DNA from: Williamsia sp. DF01-3
Lineage (GTDB): Bacteria > Actinomycetota > Actinomycetes > Mycobacteriales > Mycobacteriaceae
Assembly (NCBI RefSeq): GCF_023051145.1
Contig: NZ_JALKFS010000005.1
Location: 1,488,001 to 1,552,000, forward strand
Length of the DNA: 64,000 nucleotides
Reading direction: 5' to 3'
This document shows, piece after piece, positions 1 through 9,317 of this stretch. The notes beneath the pieces are model-generated. The model was not told where the DNA came from, made no database searches, and saw only the letters and a program-made list of their open reading frames with translations. Positions within the stretch are counted from its first letter, which is position 1; every line of letters begins with the position of its first letter. A program made the translations under genes and the position numbers.

Positions 1-1
1 C

Positions 2-370
2 GATGGCGTGGTTGACGTTCTCGACCGCCTGGCCCTGATACATGGTCCACCGTGCTACGTGCGGTTCGACAACGGACCGGAATTCGTCGCTCACGCCGTC
101 AACGACTGGTGCCGATTCAACGGCACCGGATCACTATTCATCGACCCCGGCTCCCCGTGGCAGAACGCCTGGATCGAATCGTTCAACGGCCGCCTGCGCG
201 ACGAGCTGCTCAACTCCTGGCGCTTTGACTCCCTGCGCGAAGCCCGGGTCATCATCGAAGACTGGAGGATCGACTACAACGCCAACCGACCCCATTCGGC
301 CCACCACGGACTCACCCCCGCCGAGTTCGCCCTACAGTGGACCACGACCCACCAACCCCAAGCCGCATAG
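2..370 (+). CDS. IS3-family transposase OrfB, C-terminal part (cut by window start)
   Basis: The frame is open from the first bases of the window, so only the C-terminal part of the integrase-type transposase is present. Two catalytic-core motifs are visible: the second acidic residue in FDNGPEF and the final glutamate in [15 protein letters not shown]. The family tail [16 protein letters not shown] follows. It differs clearly from the transposase at 425-1285, so it belongs to another IS3-family element. Its stop lies only about 25 bp from the inverted repeat of the next element, so the two insertion sequences abut. The upstream part, with orfA and the first catalytic aspartate, lies outside the window. 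Confidence 0.88.
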   Translation, partial: DGVVDVLDRLALIHGPPCYVRFDNGPEFVAHAVNDWCRFNGTGSLFIDPGSPWQNAWIESFNGRLRDELLNSWRFDSLREARVIIEDWRIDYNANRPHSAHHGLTPAEFALQWTTTHQPQAA

Positions 371-392
371 CGACTGGACCATCGAATGGGTC

Positions 393-417
393 GGGTCTGG
401 TGCACGGATAGGTGACA
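393..417 (+). repeat. Terminal inverted repeat of IS copy 1, orfB side
   Basis: It contains TGGTGCACGGATAGGTGACA at 398-417. Its reverse complement recurs at the orfB-side end of copy 2 (12432-12456) and, with three mismatches, at the orfA-side end of copy 1. Confidence 0.8.
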
Positions 418-424
418 GGGTTAG

Positions 425-1285
425 TCACGCGGCCTGAGGGGCCTCGTGGTTGATGATGGTCTCGAATTCAATGGGGGTCAATCTGCCGAGGCGGTCCTGT
501 CGTCTGCGGCGGTGGTAGGTCCGTTCGATCCAGTGCACGATGGCGGCCCGGAGCTCGTCTCTGGTGGCCCAGGATCGACGGTCGAGGACGTTGTTCTGTA
601 GCAGCGAGAAGAAGCTCTCCATCGCCGCGTTGTCACCACACGCACCGACCCTGCCCATCGACCCGAGCATGCCGTGCCGGGTGATGGCCTTCTGCATCTT
701 CTTCGAACGAAATTGAGACCCTCTATCGCTGTGCAGAACGCAGCCGGCCACGTCCCCTCGCCTGGCGACAGCGCTGTTCAGGGCGGCCACGGCCAGGCGG
801 GACTTCATTCTCGAGTCGATCGAGTACCCGACGATCCGGCCCGAGTAGACGTCCTTGATCGCGCACAGGTACAGCTTGCCCTCGGCCGTCCAGTGCTCGG
901 TGATGTCGGTCAGCCACAGCTCGTTGGGGCCGGGCGCGGTGAAGTCTCTCTTGACGAGATCGTCGTGTACAGGCGGGCCGGCCTTGCGGTGCTTGCCGCG
1001 GCCTCTCTTGCTGATGGTGCTGGTCCAGCCGCCGGCGGAGCAGATCCGCCACGCCGTCCGCCGGCACATCTTCTCGCCTGCGGCTTCGGCCTCGTCGGCG
1101 AGGTAGCGGTAGCCGAACTCCGGGTCTTCGCGGTGGGCGTCGAACAGGGCGTTGGCCCGGTACGCCTCGGCGAGCTCGGCGTCGGTGATCGGGTTCTTGC
1201 GCCACCGGTAGTAGGGCTGGCGAGCGATCTTGAGTACCCGACACGCCACCGTGACGGGGATGCCGTCAGCGGCCAGCTCACTCAC
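425..1285 (-). CDS. IS3-family transposase OrfB (copy 1)
   Basis: A DDE transposase of 286 residues. An N-terminal HTH_21-like region is followed by the rve core, with catalytic residues visible in LWLTDITEHW (first D), VLHSDRGSQF (second D) and NAAMESFFSLLQNN (final E). The GTG start overlaps the orfA stop as GTGA. That allows translational coupling or the frameshifting typical of the family; I see no strong slippery run beyond GGAAAAGG shortly upstream. The protein matches residue for residue the OrfB at 11564-12424, which indicates recent duplication and leaves the two copies able to recombine. Confidence 0.95.
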   Translation of the reverse strand: MSELAADGIPVTVACRVLKIARQPYYRWRKNPITDAELAEAYRANALFDAHREDPEFGYRYLADEAEAAGEKMCRRTAWRICSAGGWTSTISKRGRGKHRKAGPPVHDDLVKRDFTAPGPNELWLTDITEHWTAEGKLYLCAIKDVYSGRIVGYSIDSRMKSRLAVAALNSAVARRGDVAGCVLHSDRGSQFRSKKMQKAITRHGMLGSMGRVGACGDNAAMESFFSLLQNNVLDRRSWATRDELRAAIVHWIERTYHRRRRQDRLGRLTPIEFETIINHEAPQAA

Positions 1286-1599
1286 GAGCGGGTACCACCT
1301 TTTCCCGGCAGATTCGCTTGGGACAGGTACGCCGCCGCCCGGCGTAAGACCTCGTTCTCCTGTTCAAGCAGGCGCACACGCCGCTTGGCCTCGCGCAGCT
1401 CACGCGATTCGGCCGACGTGGTGCCGGGCTTGATCCCGGCCTCCACGTCGGCCTTGCGGATCCAGTTGTTCAGGGTCATCGGGTGGATACCGAAGTCGGC
1501 AGCGATCTGTTCGAGAGTCACACCGTCTTCACGGTTCTGGGCGACGCGGACAACGTCGTCGCGGAACTCCTGGGGATAGGGCTTGGGCACAGCTGGCAT
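1282..1599 (-). CDS. IS3-family transposase OrfA (copy 1)
   Basis: A DNA-binding protein of about 105 residues with a transposase-8 helix-turn-helix (PYPQEFRDDVVRVAQ, then TLEQIAADFGIHPMTLNNWIRKAD). A leucine-zipper-like coiled coil, EAKRRVRLLEQENEVLRRAAAYL, ends it. I chose the ATG at 1599 because the family start MPAVPKPYPQEF lies there; the longer frame to 1641 would run into the inverted repeat. The first codons differ from copy 2, which is truncated at this point. Confidence 0.92.
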   Translation of the reverse strand: MPAVPKPYPQEFRDDVVRVAQNREDGVTLEQIAADFGIHPMTLNNWIRKADVEAGIKPGTTSAESRELREAKRRVRLLEQENEVLRRAAAYLSQANLPGKGGTRS

Positions 1600-1635
1600 C
1601 CTTCCAGGCCGCCCGGCAGGGCAAGCCAGATCAGA

Positions 1636-1660
1636 TGTCACCTACTCGTGCACCAGCCCC
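1636..1660 (-). repeat. Terminal inverted repeat of IS copy 1, orfA side
   Basis: It contains TGTCACCTACTCGTGCACCA. It also supplies the stop codon and last residues of clpB, whose frame runs into the IS and ends at 1638. Confidence 0.8.
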
Positions 1661-4283
1661 CGTGCGATTGTTCCGTATATGCGACGGACAGTTCGCCGTC
1701 ATCGACCGTGACATCGATGGTGCCGCCCGGTTCGATTTCGCCGCGCAACAGCGCACGACCGATCTTGGTCTCGACCTCATGGGCGATATACCTGCGCAGG
1801 GGTCGTGCACCGTAGACCGGGTCGAAACCGTGTTCGGCGATGAGCCGGCGTGCTTCCGGCGTGATATTCAAGTGTATCTGTCTCTCCGACAACCTGTTCC
1901 GAAGATCGGCGAGCTGCAGCTCGACGATGTACTCGATCTGGGGCAGCGTGAGCGGTGTGAACAACACGATGTCGTCGACCCGGTTGAGGAACTCGGGACG
2001 GAAGTGCCCGCGCAGTTCCGCCAGCACCCGCGCCCGGGCGTCCGGCTTGATCTCGCCGTCCGCTGTGACTCCCTCGAGGAGATGCTGGGATCCGATGTTC
2101 GAGGTCATGATGATCACCGTGTTCCGGAAATCGACCTGCCTGCCTTGAGAATCGGTGATCCGGCCGTCATCGAGCACCTGCAGCAGGGTATTGAAGACGT
2201 CGGCATGGGCCTTCTCGATCTCGTCGAAGAGCACCACGGAGTACGGCTTGCGACGCACCGCCTCAGTGAGCTGACCCCCCTCGTCATACCCGACATACCC
2301 GGGGGCGCACCGATGAGCCTACTCACCGTGTGCCGCTCCTGGTACTCGCTCATATCCAGGCGCACCATGTTGTCTTCGCTGTCGAAGAGGGCACTGGCCA
2401 GCGTCTTTGCGAGCTCGGTCTTCCCCACACCTGTCGGTCCCAGGAAGATGAACGAACCGATCGGCCGGCGCGGATCACGGATACCCGACCTTGCTCTGAT
2501 TACCGCGTCTGCGACCAGTTGTACCGCCTCGTCCTGACCGATGACCCTCTCGTGCAGGATCTCGTCGAGCTTCAACAGCTTCTCCCGCTCGCCTTCCTGC
2601 AGTCGAGCGACCGGGATACCCGTCCATGCGGCCACGATCTCTGCGATCTCGTCTTCGGTGACCACCTCGCGCAGCAACGGATTCCGGCCCTGCCTGGTAG
2701 CCAATTGCTCCTCCGCCGCCTCGAGCCTGCGTTCCAGCGCGGTGATCTCGCCGTACCGCAACTCGGCGGCCCGATTGAGGTCGTAATTGCGTTCGGCCTC
2801 CTCGGCCTCGTGGCGTAAGCGTTCCAGCTCTCCCCGCAGCTCCTGCACCCGACGGATCGCTTGGCGCTCCGCCTCCCACTGAGCGTGCCGGGCGTCGGCC
2901 TCGGCCCGCAGATCGGCCAGCTCCTTACGCAACTCCTCGAGGCGCGTCTTGCTGGCCGCGTCCGTTTCCTTGGACAGGGCGGCCTCTTCGATTTCCAGCC
3001 GGGTCACTTTCCGGGTGAGTTCGTCGAGTTCGGCGGGCATCGAGTCGATTTCGGTTCGTAGCCGGGCGCACGCTTCATCTACCAGGTCGATCGCCTTGTC
3101 CGGAAGGAAACGGTCGGTGATGTACCGGTGCGAGAGGGTCACGGCGGCCACCAGTGCGCCGTCCTGGATCTTCACGCCGTGAAACACCTCGAGGCGTTCT
3201 CGAAGTCCGCGCAGAATCGAGATTGCATCCTCGGCACTGGGCTCGTCGACGAGAACGGTCTGGAATCGACGCTCCAATGCTGCATCGGATTCGATGTGCT
3301 TGCGATACTCGTCGAGAGTGGTGGCACCGATCATGTGCAGTTCGCCGCGGGCGAGCATCGGTTTGAGCATGTTGCCGGCGTCGAGAGATCCCTCGCCGCC
3401 GACCGATCCTGCGCCGACGACGGTGTGTAACTCGTCGACGAACAACAGGATGCGCCCCTCGGCCGCTTTCACCTCGGACAGCACCGCCTGCAGCCGTTCC
3501 TCGAACTCGCCGCGGTACTTCGCGCCGGCCACCAGGGAACCCATGTCGAGCGAGAAGATCGTTTTGTCGCGTAGGCCCTCGGGCACGTCGCCGCGGACGA
3601 TCCGCTGGGCGAGTCCCTCGACGATCGCGGTCTTGCCGACGCCGGGGTCGCCGATCAGCACCGGATTGTTCTTCGTTTTCCGGCTCAGGATCTGCGTTAC
3701 CCTGCGGATTTCGGCGTCTCGCCCGATGACCGGATCGAGTTTGCCTGCTCGGCCCTCGGAGACGAGGTCGCGTCCGTACTTCTCCGAGCGCCTCGTACGC
3801 CCCCTCCGGGCTGGCCGAGGTGACGCGCTGGTTGCCGCGCACTGTGGTCAAGGCGGCGAGGAAGGTCTCTCGTGTGACCCCATGGCTGGTGAGAACCCGT
3901 CCGGCCGCACTGGTCGACCCCTCCTCGGAGAGGGCCATCACGAGATGCTCCACCGACACGTAGGAATCCTTGAGTCGCTTTGCCTCTCGTTCGGCGGCGT
4001 CGAGCAGTTTGGCCAGGCGCTGGGTGATCATCACCTGACCGGGCGTCGCACCGGGGCCTCTGACCTTCGGCCTACGCATGAGTGCCTGTTCCAGATCGGA
4101 GCGTAGGGCGTCGACGTTCGCACCGGCCTGCTCGAGCAGTCGCGGTACGAGCCCTTCCTGCTGATCGACCAACGCGAGCAGCAGGTGCTCTCCGTCGACC
4201 TCGGTGTGGCCCATTCTGGTCGCGATGTTCTGGGCCTCCTGCAGGGCTTCTCGTGACCTTTCAGTCAGACTGCCGGTGTCCAT
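1638..4283 (-). CDS. clpB: ClpB disaggregase (Hsp100), two single-base frameshifts, C-terminus altered by IS
   Basis: An AAA+ disaggregase that works with DnaK, about 881 residues once two frameshifts are bridged. Visible in order are the N-domain (from [18 protein letters not shown]), NBD1 with Walker A GDPGVGKT and Walker [11 protein letters not shown], a long coiled-coil M-domain, and NBD2 with GPTGVGKT and [16 protein letters not shown]. One extra G near 3791 breaks the frame after YEALE. One missing T near 2300 breaks it within the conserved [14 protein letters not shown] stretch. They are opposite in sign, so the flanking parts share a frame. The last residues (SHGGWCTSR) are encoded by the IS inverted repeat. 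The start overlaps the upstream MerR-like gene by 19 nt, so this is the last gene of the chaperone operon. Whether it is functional depends on whether the indels are real. Confidence 0.88.
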
Positions 4284-4594
4284 GGGGGTGTCTTCCTTCC
4301 GTGGGACGCTGCTTCGAGTTTCTCGATTCGATCCAGCAGATCGAGCACGAGCCCGATTGCCGAGTAGTTCAGGCCTAGACCCGTCCGTAACCGTTGGATG
4401 CGGGCAGCGTGGGCCACTGCTGACGGTTCGAACAATATTTCGCCGCCGGGGTCGCGGCGTGCGTCGATCAGGCCGAGAGCCACAAGCTTTCGTGCCAGGT
4501 CGGGGTGCAGCCCGGTACGTTCGGCGAAGACATCCAGCGACATTCCGGTACGGCGAACCAATATGTACTGGGTGCCCGGGGTCGGGGTGCTCAT
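4265..4594 (-). CDS. CbpM/HspR-like MerR-type chaperone regulator
   Basis: A small protein of 109 residues with a MerR-type winged-helix core ([26 protein letters not shown]) and a C-terminal helix, [15 protein letters not shown]. It sits between dnaJ (overlap 4591-4594, ATGA) and clpB. This is the place HspR occupies in actinobacterial dnaK operons, but it lacks the typical HspR recognition segment (RQYDRLGLV-like) and resembles CbpM, the protein that binds the J-domain of CbpA. Two roles are possible: repressor of the operon, or modulator of the neighbouring J-protein. The zinc-less DnaJ beside it favours CbpM; this is inference from context. Confidence 0.65.
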   Translation of the reverse strand: MSTPTPGTQYILVRRTGMSLDVFAERTGLHPDLARKLVALGLIDARRDPGGEILFEPSAVAHAARIQRLRTGLGLNYSAIGLVLDLLDRIEKLEAASHGRKTPPWTPAV

Positions 4595-5529
4595 GGCTGT
4601 TTCCTCGGATCGAAGTTCGATTCGGCGGCCAACTGTTCGAACAGCTCGCGTTCACGTGCTGTCGGTTTCGGCGGCACCATCACCTTGATTTCGGCGTAGA
4701 GGTTGCCGTTGGCGCCCCGCGGATTGGGCATTCCTTCTCCGCGCAGGCGAAGCTTCCGTCCCGTCGACGAGCCCGGCACCACTTTGACTTTCGCCTCGCC
4801 ACCCGGGGTGGGAACGACGACGGTCGACCCGAGGACCGCCTCCCATGGCGATACGGGCAGGTCGACGTAGATGTCCCGGCCCTGGACGCGGAACCGGGGA
4901 TGCGGCTTGATCCGCACCACGAGGTACAGATCCCCGGGCGGCGCGTCGCCGTTGCCCCGGCCGCCTTGCCCGGCCAGCCGGATTCGCTGGCCGTCCAGGA
5001 CACCGACCGGAATGTCGACGTCGTACTGCCGTCCGTCCAGACGGAGAGTGCGTTTGCCGCCCCGATACGCCTCTTCCAGGGTCAGTTCCAGTTCCGCTTC
5101 CTGATCGGCGCCGGGAATCGGCCCGTACCCGCCACCGCCGCCGAACATCTGCCCGAAGAGGTCCTCGAAGTCGACGCCGCCCTCGCCACCGACACCGCGA
5201 CCGAAGTGCACCCTTCTGCCCCCGCCCCCACCGCCGTACCCGCCGCCGCCGAACCCGCCGCCGTACCCACCGGCGCTTGCCCGGACCCGTTCGTCGTAGT
5301 CCTCGGGCACACGCCGGAAGTCGTCACCGAATCGGTCGTAGCGTTTCCGGGTGTCCGGGTCGGACAACACCTGGTAGGCCTCGTTGGCCTCCTTGAACCT
5401 GTCCTCCGCAGTGGGGTCCTTGTTCACGTCGGGGTGATACTTGCGGGCCAACTTGCGGTAGGCCTGCTGGATTTCGTCGGTGCCGGCGCCCCGAGAAACC
5501 CCGAGCACTTCGTAGTAGTCACGCGCCAT
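4591..5529 (-). CDS. Class B J-domain co-chaperone (DnaJ/CbpA type)
   Basis: A DnaK co-chaperone of 312 residues. The J-domain spans about residues 1-70, with the catalytic HPD in KYHPDVNK. A long Gly-rich G/F linker ([15 protein letters not shown]) and two C-terminal substrate-binding beta domains follow, ending [19 protein letters not shown]. The four CxxCxGxG zinc motifs of classical DnaJ are absent, so this is a CbpA-like class B protein. It is coupled to the MerR-like gene by an ATGA overlap and lies 6 bp after grpE. Because housekeeping actinobacterial operons usually carry a zinc-finger DnaJ, this set is probably an accessory chaperone system. Confidence 0.9.
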   Translation of the reverse strand: MARDYYEVLGVSRGAGTDEIQQAYRKLARKYHPDVNKDPTAEDRFKEANEAYQVLSDPDTRKRYDRFGDDFRRVPEDYDERVRASAGGYGGGFGGGGYGGGGGGRRVHFGRGVGGEGGVDFEDLFGQMFGGGGGYGPIPGADQEAELELTLEEAYRGGKRTLRLDGRQYDVDIPVGVLDGQRIRLAGQGGRGNGDAPPGDLYLVVRIKPHPRFRVQGRDIYVDLPVSPWEAVLGSTVVVPTPGGEAKVKVVPGSSTGRKLRLRGEGMPNPRGANGNLYAEIKVMVPPKPTARERELFEQLAAESNFDPRKQP

Positions 5530-5535
5530 CGGTGC

Positions 5536-6060
5536 TCACCCCTCGGGGCGGCTGACGACCACCGCGGCGGGACGCAACTGCCGCCCGTCCTCTCCATAGC
5601 CCGGGCGCAAGACCTCGACCACGGTCCCGGAGGGAAGGTCGGGTTGGGCCACCACACTGACCACTTCATGGAGCTCCGGAGAGAACGGCACACCGACCTC
5701 GTCGTGGCGCTCGAAGCCGAACCGTGACAGCACCTGCACCGCCTGATCCCGGATCGCCTTCACACCCTCGACGACGGCCTGAGGATCGCTGCCCGCATGG
5801 GCCAGCGCAAGCTCCAAATTGTCCAGGACAGGCAGCCACGCCGCGGAAACCTTCGCCACCTCCGCGGCGCGTTCACGATCCAGATCCTTGGCATACCGCT
5901 TGCGCAGGTTGTCCAGATCTGCGAGGGCCCTGCGCCAGCGGTCCTCGAGTTGAGCCAACTCGGCCCCCGTGTCGGTGCGATCAGGCGCCGTCTCGGTCTG
6001 ATCCCCGTCGGTACCGTCGGTAGCCGGCTCGGTCGTCGAATGATCAGCAGACCTCTCCAT
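5536..6060 (-). CDS. grpE: GrpE nucleotide-exchange factor
   Basis: A 174-residue protein with an acidic, Thr/Asp-rich N-terminus, a long dimerisation helix (AQLEDRWRRALADLDNLRKRYAKDLDRERAAEV) and a C-terminal beta domain with HDEVGVPFSPELHEVVSVV. GrpE releases ADP from DnaK. It follows the presumed native dnaK stop at 6069 by only a few bases and precedes the J-protein gene, the classical order. The length is usual for the family. Confidence 0.93.
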   Translation of the reverse strand: MERSADHSTTEPATDGTDGDQTETAPDRTDTGAELAQLEDRWRRALADLDNLRKRYAKDLDRERAAEVAKVSAAWLPVLDNLELALAHAGSDPQAVVEGVKAIRDQAVQVLSRFGFERHDEVGVPFSPELHEVVSVVAQPDLPSGTVVEVLRPGYGEDGRQLRPAAVVVSRPEG

Positions 6061-6068
6061 CAGGTGCC

Positions 6069-7951
6069 TCAGCTCCGATCGAACTCGGCGTCGATCACGT
6101 CGTCATCATCCGACGACGCAGCCTCTGCGCCGCCGCCTGGTGTCCGTCGCCGCCGCCGGCTTGGACCGGCGCGAGCCCGTAGAGCAGCTGCTGCAGCTCC
6201 GAGGTCAGGGGCTCTATCTCCGAGGGTGAAGCACCGTCTTTCACAGCCTTCCTGGCGTCGGCGATCAGCATCTCGGCACGCGCCTTGTCGTGCGGGGGCG
6301 CACTGTCACCGAGTTCGGCGAGTCGCCGTTCCACCTGGTAGGCAACCGAATCGAGCGCGTTGCGTGCGTCGACCGCCTTGCGCAGCTCCTCGTCCTCACC
6401 CCGGTTCCGTTCGGCCTCCGCAAGCATGCGCTCGACCTCACTCTGGTCCAGGTTGCCCTGCTCACTGATCGTGATGCTCTGCTCCTTGCCGGTGTCCTTG
6501 TCGCGGGCGGTGACGTTGAGGATGCCGTTAGCGTCGATATCGAAAGTGACTTCGACCTGGGCCTCGCCACGTGGCGCGGGGCGGATGTCTTCCAGCCGGA
6601 ACCGGCCGAGGACCCGGTTGTCGGCGGCCCGTTCGCGTTCGCCCTGCAGCACCACGACGTCCACGGCGGACTGATTGTCTTCCGCCGTGGAGAACACTTC
6701 GCTGCGCCGGGCCGGGATCGTCGTATTGCGCTCGATGATCTTGGTCATCACCCCGCCCTGCGTCTCGACGCCGAGGGACAGCGGGGTGACGTCGAGCAAC
6801 AGTACGTCGGAGACCTCACCTTTGAGCACGCCCGCCTGGACTGCGGCACCGAGCGCCACGACCTCGTCCGGGTTGACGCCCATGTGGGGGTCCTTACCGC
6901 CGGTGAGCCGGCGAACGAGTGCCTGTACCGCCGGAATGCGTGTCGAACCACCGACCAGGATCACCTCGTCGATGTCGTTGGCGGTGATCTTGGCGTCACT
7001 CATTGCCTGCTTTACCGGACCGAGGCAGCGTTCCACCAGATCTGCCGTCAGGTCCTCGAACTTCGATCGCATGATCGTGGTGGTGAGGTGTTTGGGACCG
7101 TTCGCGTCTGCGGTGACGAAGGGCAAGTTGACCTGGGCTTGAGTTACCGAGGACAACTCGACCTTGGCTTTCTCCGCGGCCTCGAAGAGGCGTTGCAATG
7201 CCTGCGCATCCTTGCGCAGATCGATGTTCTCCGCGCTCTGGAATTCGTCGGCAAGGTAGTCCACCAGGCGTCGGTCGAAGTCGTCTCCGCCGAGGTGGGA
7301 GTCGCCGGCCGTCGAGCGAACCTCGACTACTCCCTCGCCGACATCGAGCAGACTCACATCGAAGGTGCCGCCGCCGAGGTCGAAGACCAGTACGGTCTCG
7401 TGGGTCTGCTTGTCCATGCCGTACGCCAGTGCCGCCGCGGTCGGCTCGTTGATGATCCGCAGGACCTCGAGGCCCGCGATCCGGCCGGCGTCTTTGGTGG
7501 CGTTGCGCTGCGCGTCATTGAAATAGGCCGGAACGGTGATGACCGCTTCCTTCACCTTCTCACCGAGGAACTTGCTCGCGTCATCTACGAGCTTGCGCAG
7601 CACGAGGGCACTGATCTCCTCCGGCGCGTACTTCTTTCCCCGCACGTCGAATCGTGCCTCACCGTTGTCACCCGGCACGACGTCGAAGCTGACCGCTTTG
7701 GCCTCCTCGGAGATCTCGTCGTAATGACGTCCGATGAAGCGTTTCGCCGAGTAGATCGTGCCCTTCGGATTCAAGATCGCCTGCCGTCGGGCCAGCTGAC
7801 CCACCAGGCGCTCGCCGCTATCGGTGAACGCCACCACCGACGGCGTCGTCCGCGCACCCTCGACATTGGAGATCACCACCGGCTCGCCGCCTTGCCAGCT
7901 TGCGATGACCGAGTTGGTGGTGCCCAGGTCTATACCCACAGCAGTCGCCAT
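6069..7951 (-). CDS. dnaK: DnaK (Hsp70) chaperone, accessory copy, C-terminal frameshift
   Basis: An Hsp70 ATPase and substrate-binding chaperone. The N-terminus is [12 protein letters not shown]. Phosphate-loop and signature motifs [16 protein letters not shown] and [14 protein letters not shown] are present, then the linker [20 protein letters not shown] and the substrate-binding domain. The continuous frame ends at 6095 with an atypical RLRRRMMTT. Restoring one G near 6130 gives the expected acidic tail ([14 protein letters not shown]) and a stop at 6069, about 627 residues in all, so the frameshift is probably an error. The gene lies 3 bp after the stress-protein gene and leads the chaperone block. 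Confidence 0.94.
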
Positions 7952-7954
7952 GAC

Positions 7955-8460
7955 TCATTCCTTTCGATCGGTCCGGCCGGTGAGCAAGCGGACGGCTTCG
8001 TCCGCGACCTCGACATCGGCGAGGACTTCGTAGTGACGTGGTTGTAATGACTGGATTGAGGTGAAGTCGCGCCGGCCGCCCTGCAGCGCATACATGAGCA
8101 GGCCGAGCAGAGCGCCGACAACGGCGCCGAATACCAACCCGTAGAAGGCGAGCGCGAGGCCCGTGAGCAGCGCGGCTGGACCCAATCGAGTAACCCGAAG
8201 ATCCAGCCGAACAGCGCACCCGTCAGCGCGCCCGCGGCGGCGCCGCGCAGAGCGGCCCAGCCGTAGTTCAATCGGCCGACGATCTGCTCGACCAGCTCGA
8301 TGTCGCGACCGACGATGGCCAGTTTGTCTACCGTGAAATGCTGGTCGGAGAGGTAGTCGACGGCGCTCTCGGCGTCGGCATAGGTGTCGAATGTCGCAAT
8401 CACCTGGCGAGCAGGTGGGTGTGGACTTACGGCGGAGGTTCCGCCACTGGACTCTGACAT
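7955..8460 (-). CDS. General-stress membrane protein (GSP17M-like), frameshifted
   Basis: The N-terminal half (IATFDTYADAESAVDYLSDQHFTVDKLAIVGRDIELVE) resembles the general-stress protein 17M/DUF1269 fold. A glycine-rich membrane hairpin follows (AAAGALTGALFGWIFGLLDWV, then LTGLALAFYGLVFGAVVGALLGLLMYAL), and a basic C-terminal part ends TGRTDRKE. The two halves lie in different frames; adding one G near 8178 joins them into about 168 residues. The ATG at 8460 follows a GAGGGGG Shine-Dalgarno. As first gene of the dnaK operon it is probably heat-induced with it. Its function is unknown. Confidence 0.7.
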
Positions 8461-8600
8461 CACGCCCCCTCGGCGTCGATGTTGTGGGGTTTCGCCGAGC
8501 CTGTGCGTACCGGTACGGCCCGGCCTTCGGACAACCGGTTGGGCTCACGAACGGCCCAACCGCAATGCGAGTTCTTCATCCGCCTTCGGGCGGTCAACAC

Positions 8601-8613
8601 AATTCGCCTATCG
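8601..8613 (-). repeat. Direct repeat unit 1, AATTCGCCTATCG
   Basis: First of two exact 13-bp copies upstream of the chaperone operon; a candidate regulator-binding site. Confidence 0.45.
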
Positions 8614-8669
8614 ACAGTCCTGGCTTGCAATCACTGAAATGACGCTAACCCTTGTCGGGGGCCGACGCA

Positions 8670-8682
8670 AATTCGCCTATCG
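8670..8682 (-). repeat. Direct repeat unit 2, AATTCGCCTATCG
   Basis: Second exact copy, in the same orientation and farther from the operon start. Confidence 0.45.
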
Positions 8683-9317
8683 GGCGTCGACAATAGAGGC
8701 GCAATGGCGTCCATACCTGCCCTGGGCATAGATGTCCGCCGGAACCCGCTCGAGGCGACCGGTACACGCAACTCCGGGTACCGGCCACTACTCCGGTGCG
8801 TCCACGAGTAGAACTCCCGATCCAGTCATCTTCGCAGCCGACGCGGTGAGTGGCAAGGCCCGCACAAGTCGAAAGCGGGAAGCGAATTCCGCAATGACAG
8901 TACAGTCGCTGACACGCTGGCAATAACCGTTCCTTCATGCTCACGTACAGGAGCAGGTGCTCGATGGCGGAACGACAAGTTCCTGGCGCCGAGAGAACCG
9001 GCGGGAGAAATCCATTTTCCAAACGGTCGGTTTATCCATCCACTGGAGCCATGCCCACCGGATTCCACTGGGCGGCAACCGAATCGGAGACGCTCCAGAT
9101 TAGAATTGTATGAAAAAGTTGGTAGCGCAACAAGATAGGAAGCATCTTGGCTCTCAGTGGTGGAGCATGCGCGCTGCCGTTCGTCGATGCCGGTTGCCTG
9201 GGTGCATCGAAGCGGTTCGGTGACCGGTCTCGGGCGCCGCCGGGGGTATGTTGATCGGGTGGGCCCGCTCGCGGCAGGTGCAAGTAGGAGACCGATTCCT
9301 CACGGAGGCGGTGGCTG

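Larger units (their letters stand above)
393..1660 (-). mobile_element. IS3-family insertion sequence, copy 1 (complete)
   Basis: A complete element with orfA and orfB on the minus strand, bounded by imperfect 25-bp inverted repeats at 393-417 and 1636-1660 (22 of 25 match). The inner 20 bp begin with TG and end with CA, as usual in the IS3 family (398-1655). No clear 3-bp target duplication is visible; the left flank is the end of another IS and the right flank is clpB coding sequence. Copy 2 at 11288-12456 has the same OrfB protein in the opposite orientation. Confidence 0.85.
8464..9317. promoter_or_regulatory. 854-bp divergent intergenic region with a 13-bp direct repeat
   Basis: No convincing gene lies here, although frames of up to 125 codons exist. 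It should hold the promoters of the minus-strand chaperone operon and the plus-strand protease. AATTCGCCTATCG occurs twice in the same orientation, at 8601-8613 and 8670-8682, 69 bp apart. That fits a repeated operator or activator site upstream of the operon. I found no clear HspR-type CTTGAGT/ACTCAAG inverted repeat. A possible -10 hexamer (TAGAAT near 9103) precedes the protease, without a convincing -35. Confidence 0.5.

Noticed and set aside
674-1579. 301-codon plus-strand frame opposite the IS transposase (also 11258-12175 on minus)
   Set aside because: It lies antisense to orfB and orfA and is repeated because the IS is repeated; composition is typical of a high-GC shadow frame.
1638-4283. 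clpB as a decayed pseudogene
   Set aside because: The two indels are of opposite sign, each interrupts a conserved motif by one base, and similar indels occur window-wide, so error is more likely.
4204-5727. 507-codon plus-strand frame
   Set aside because: Antisense to dnaJ, the MerR-like gene and clpB, all of which have clear family motifs.
6290-8047. 585-codon plus-strand frame opposite dnaK
   Set aside because: Long antisense frames opposite dnaK are common in GC-rich genomes; no independent support.
8645-9022. 125-codon minus-strand frame in the heat-shock intergenic region
   Set aside because: Cys/Arg-rich low-quality composition, no Shine-Dalgarno, no recognisable motif; treated as noncoding.
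8464-9317. HspR-associated inverted repeat (HAIR)
   Set aside because: No CTTGAGT...ACTCAAG-type arms found by reading both strands.
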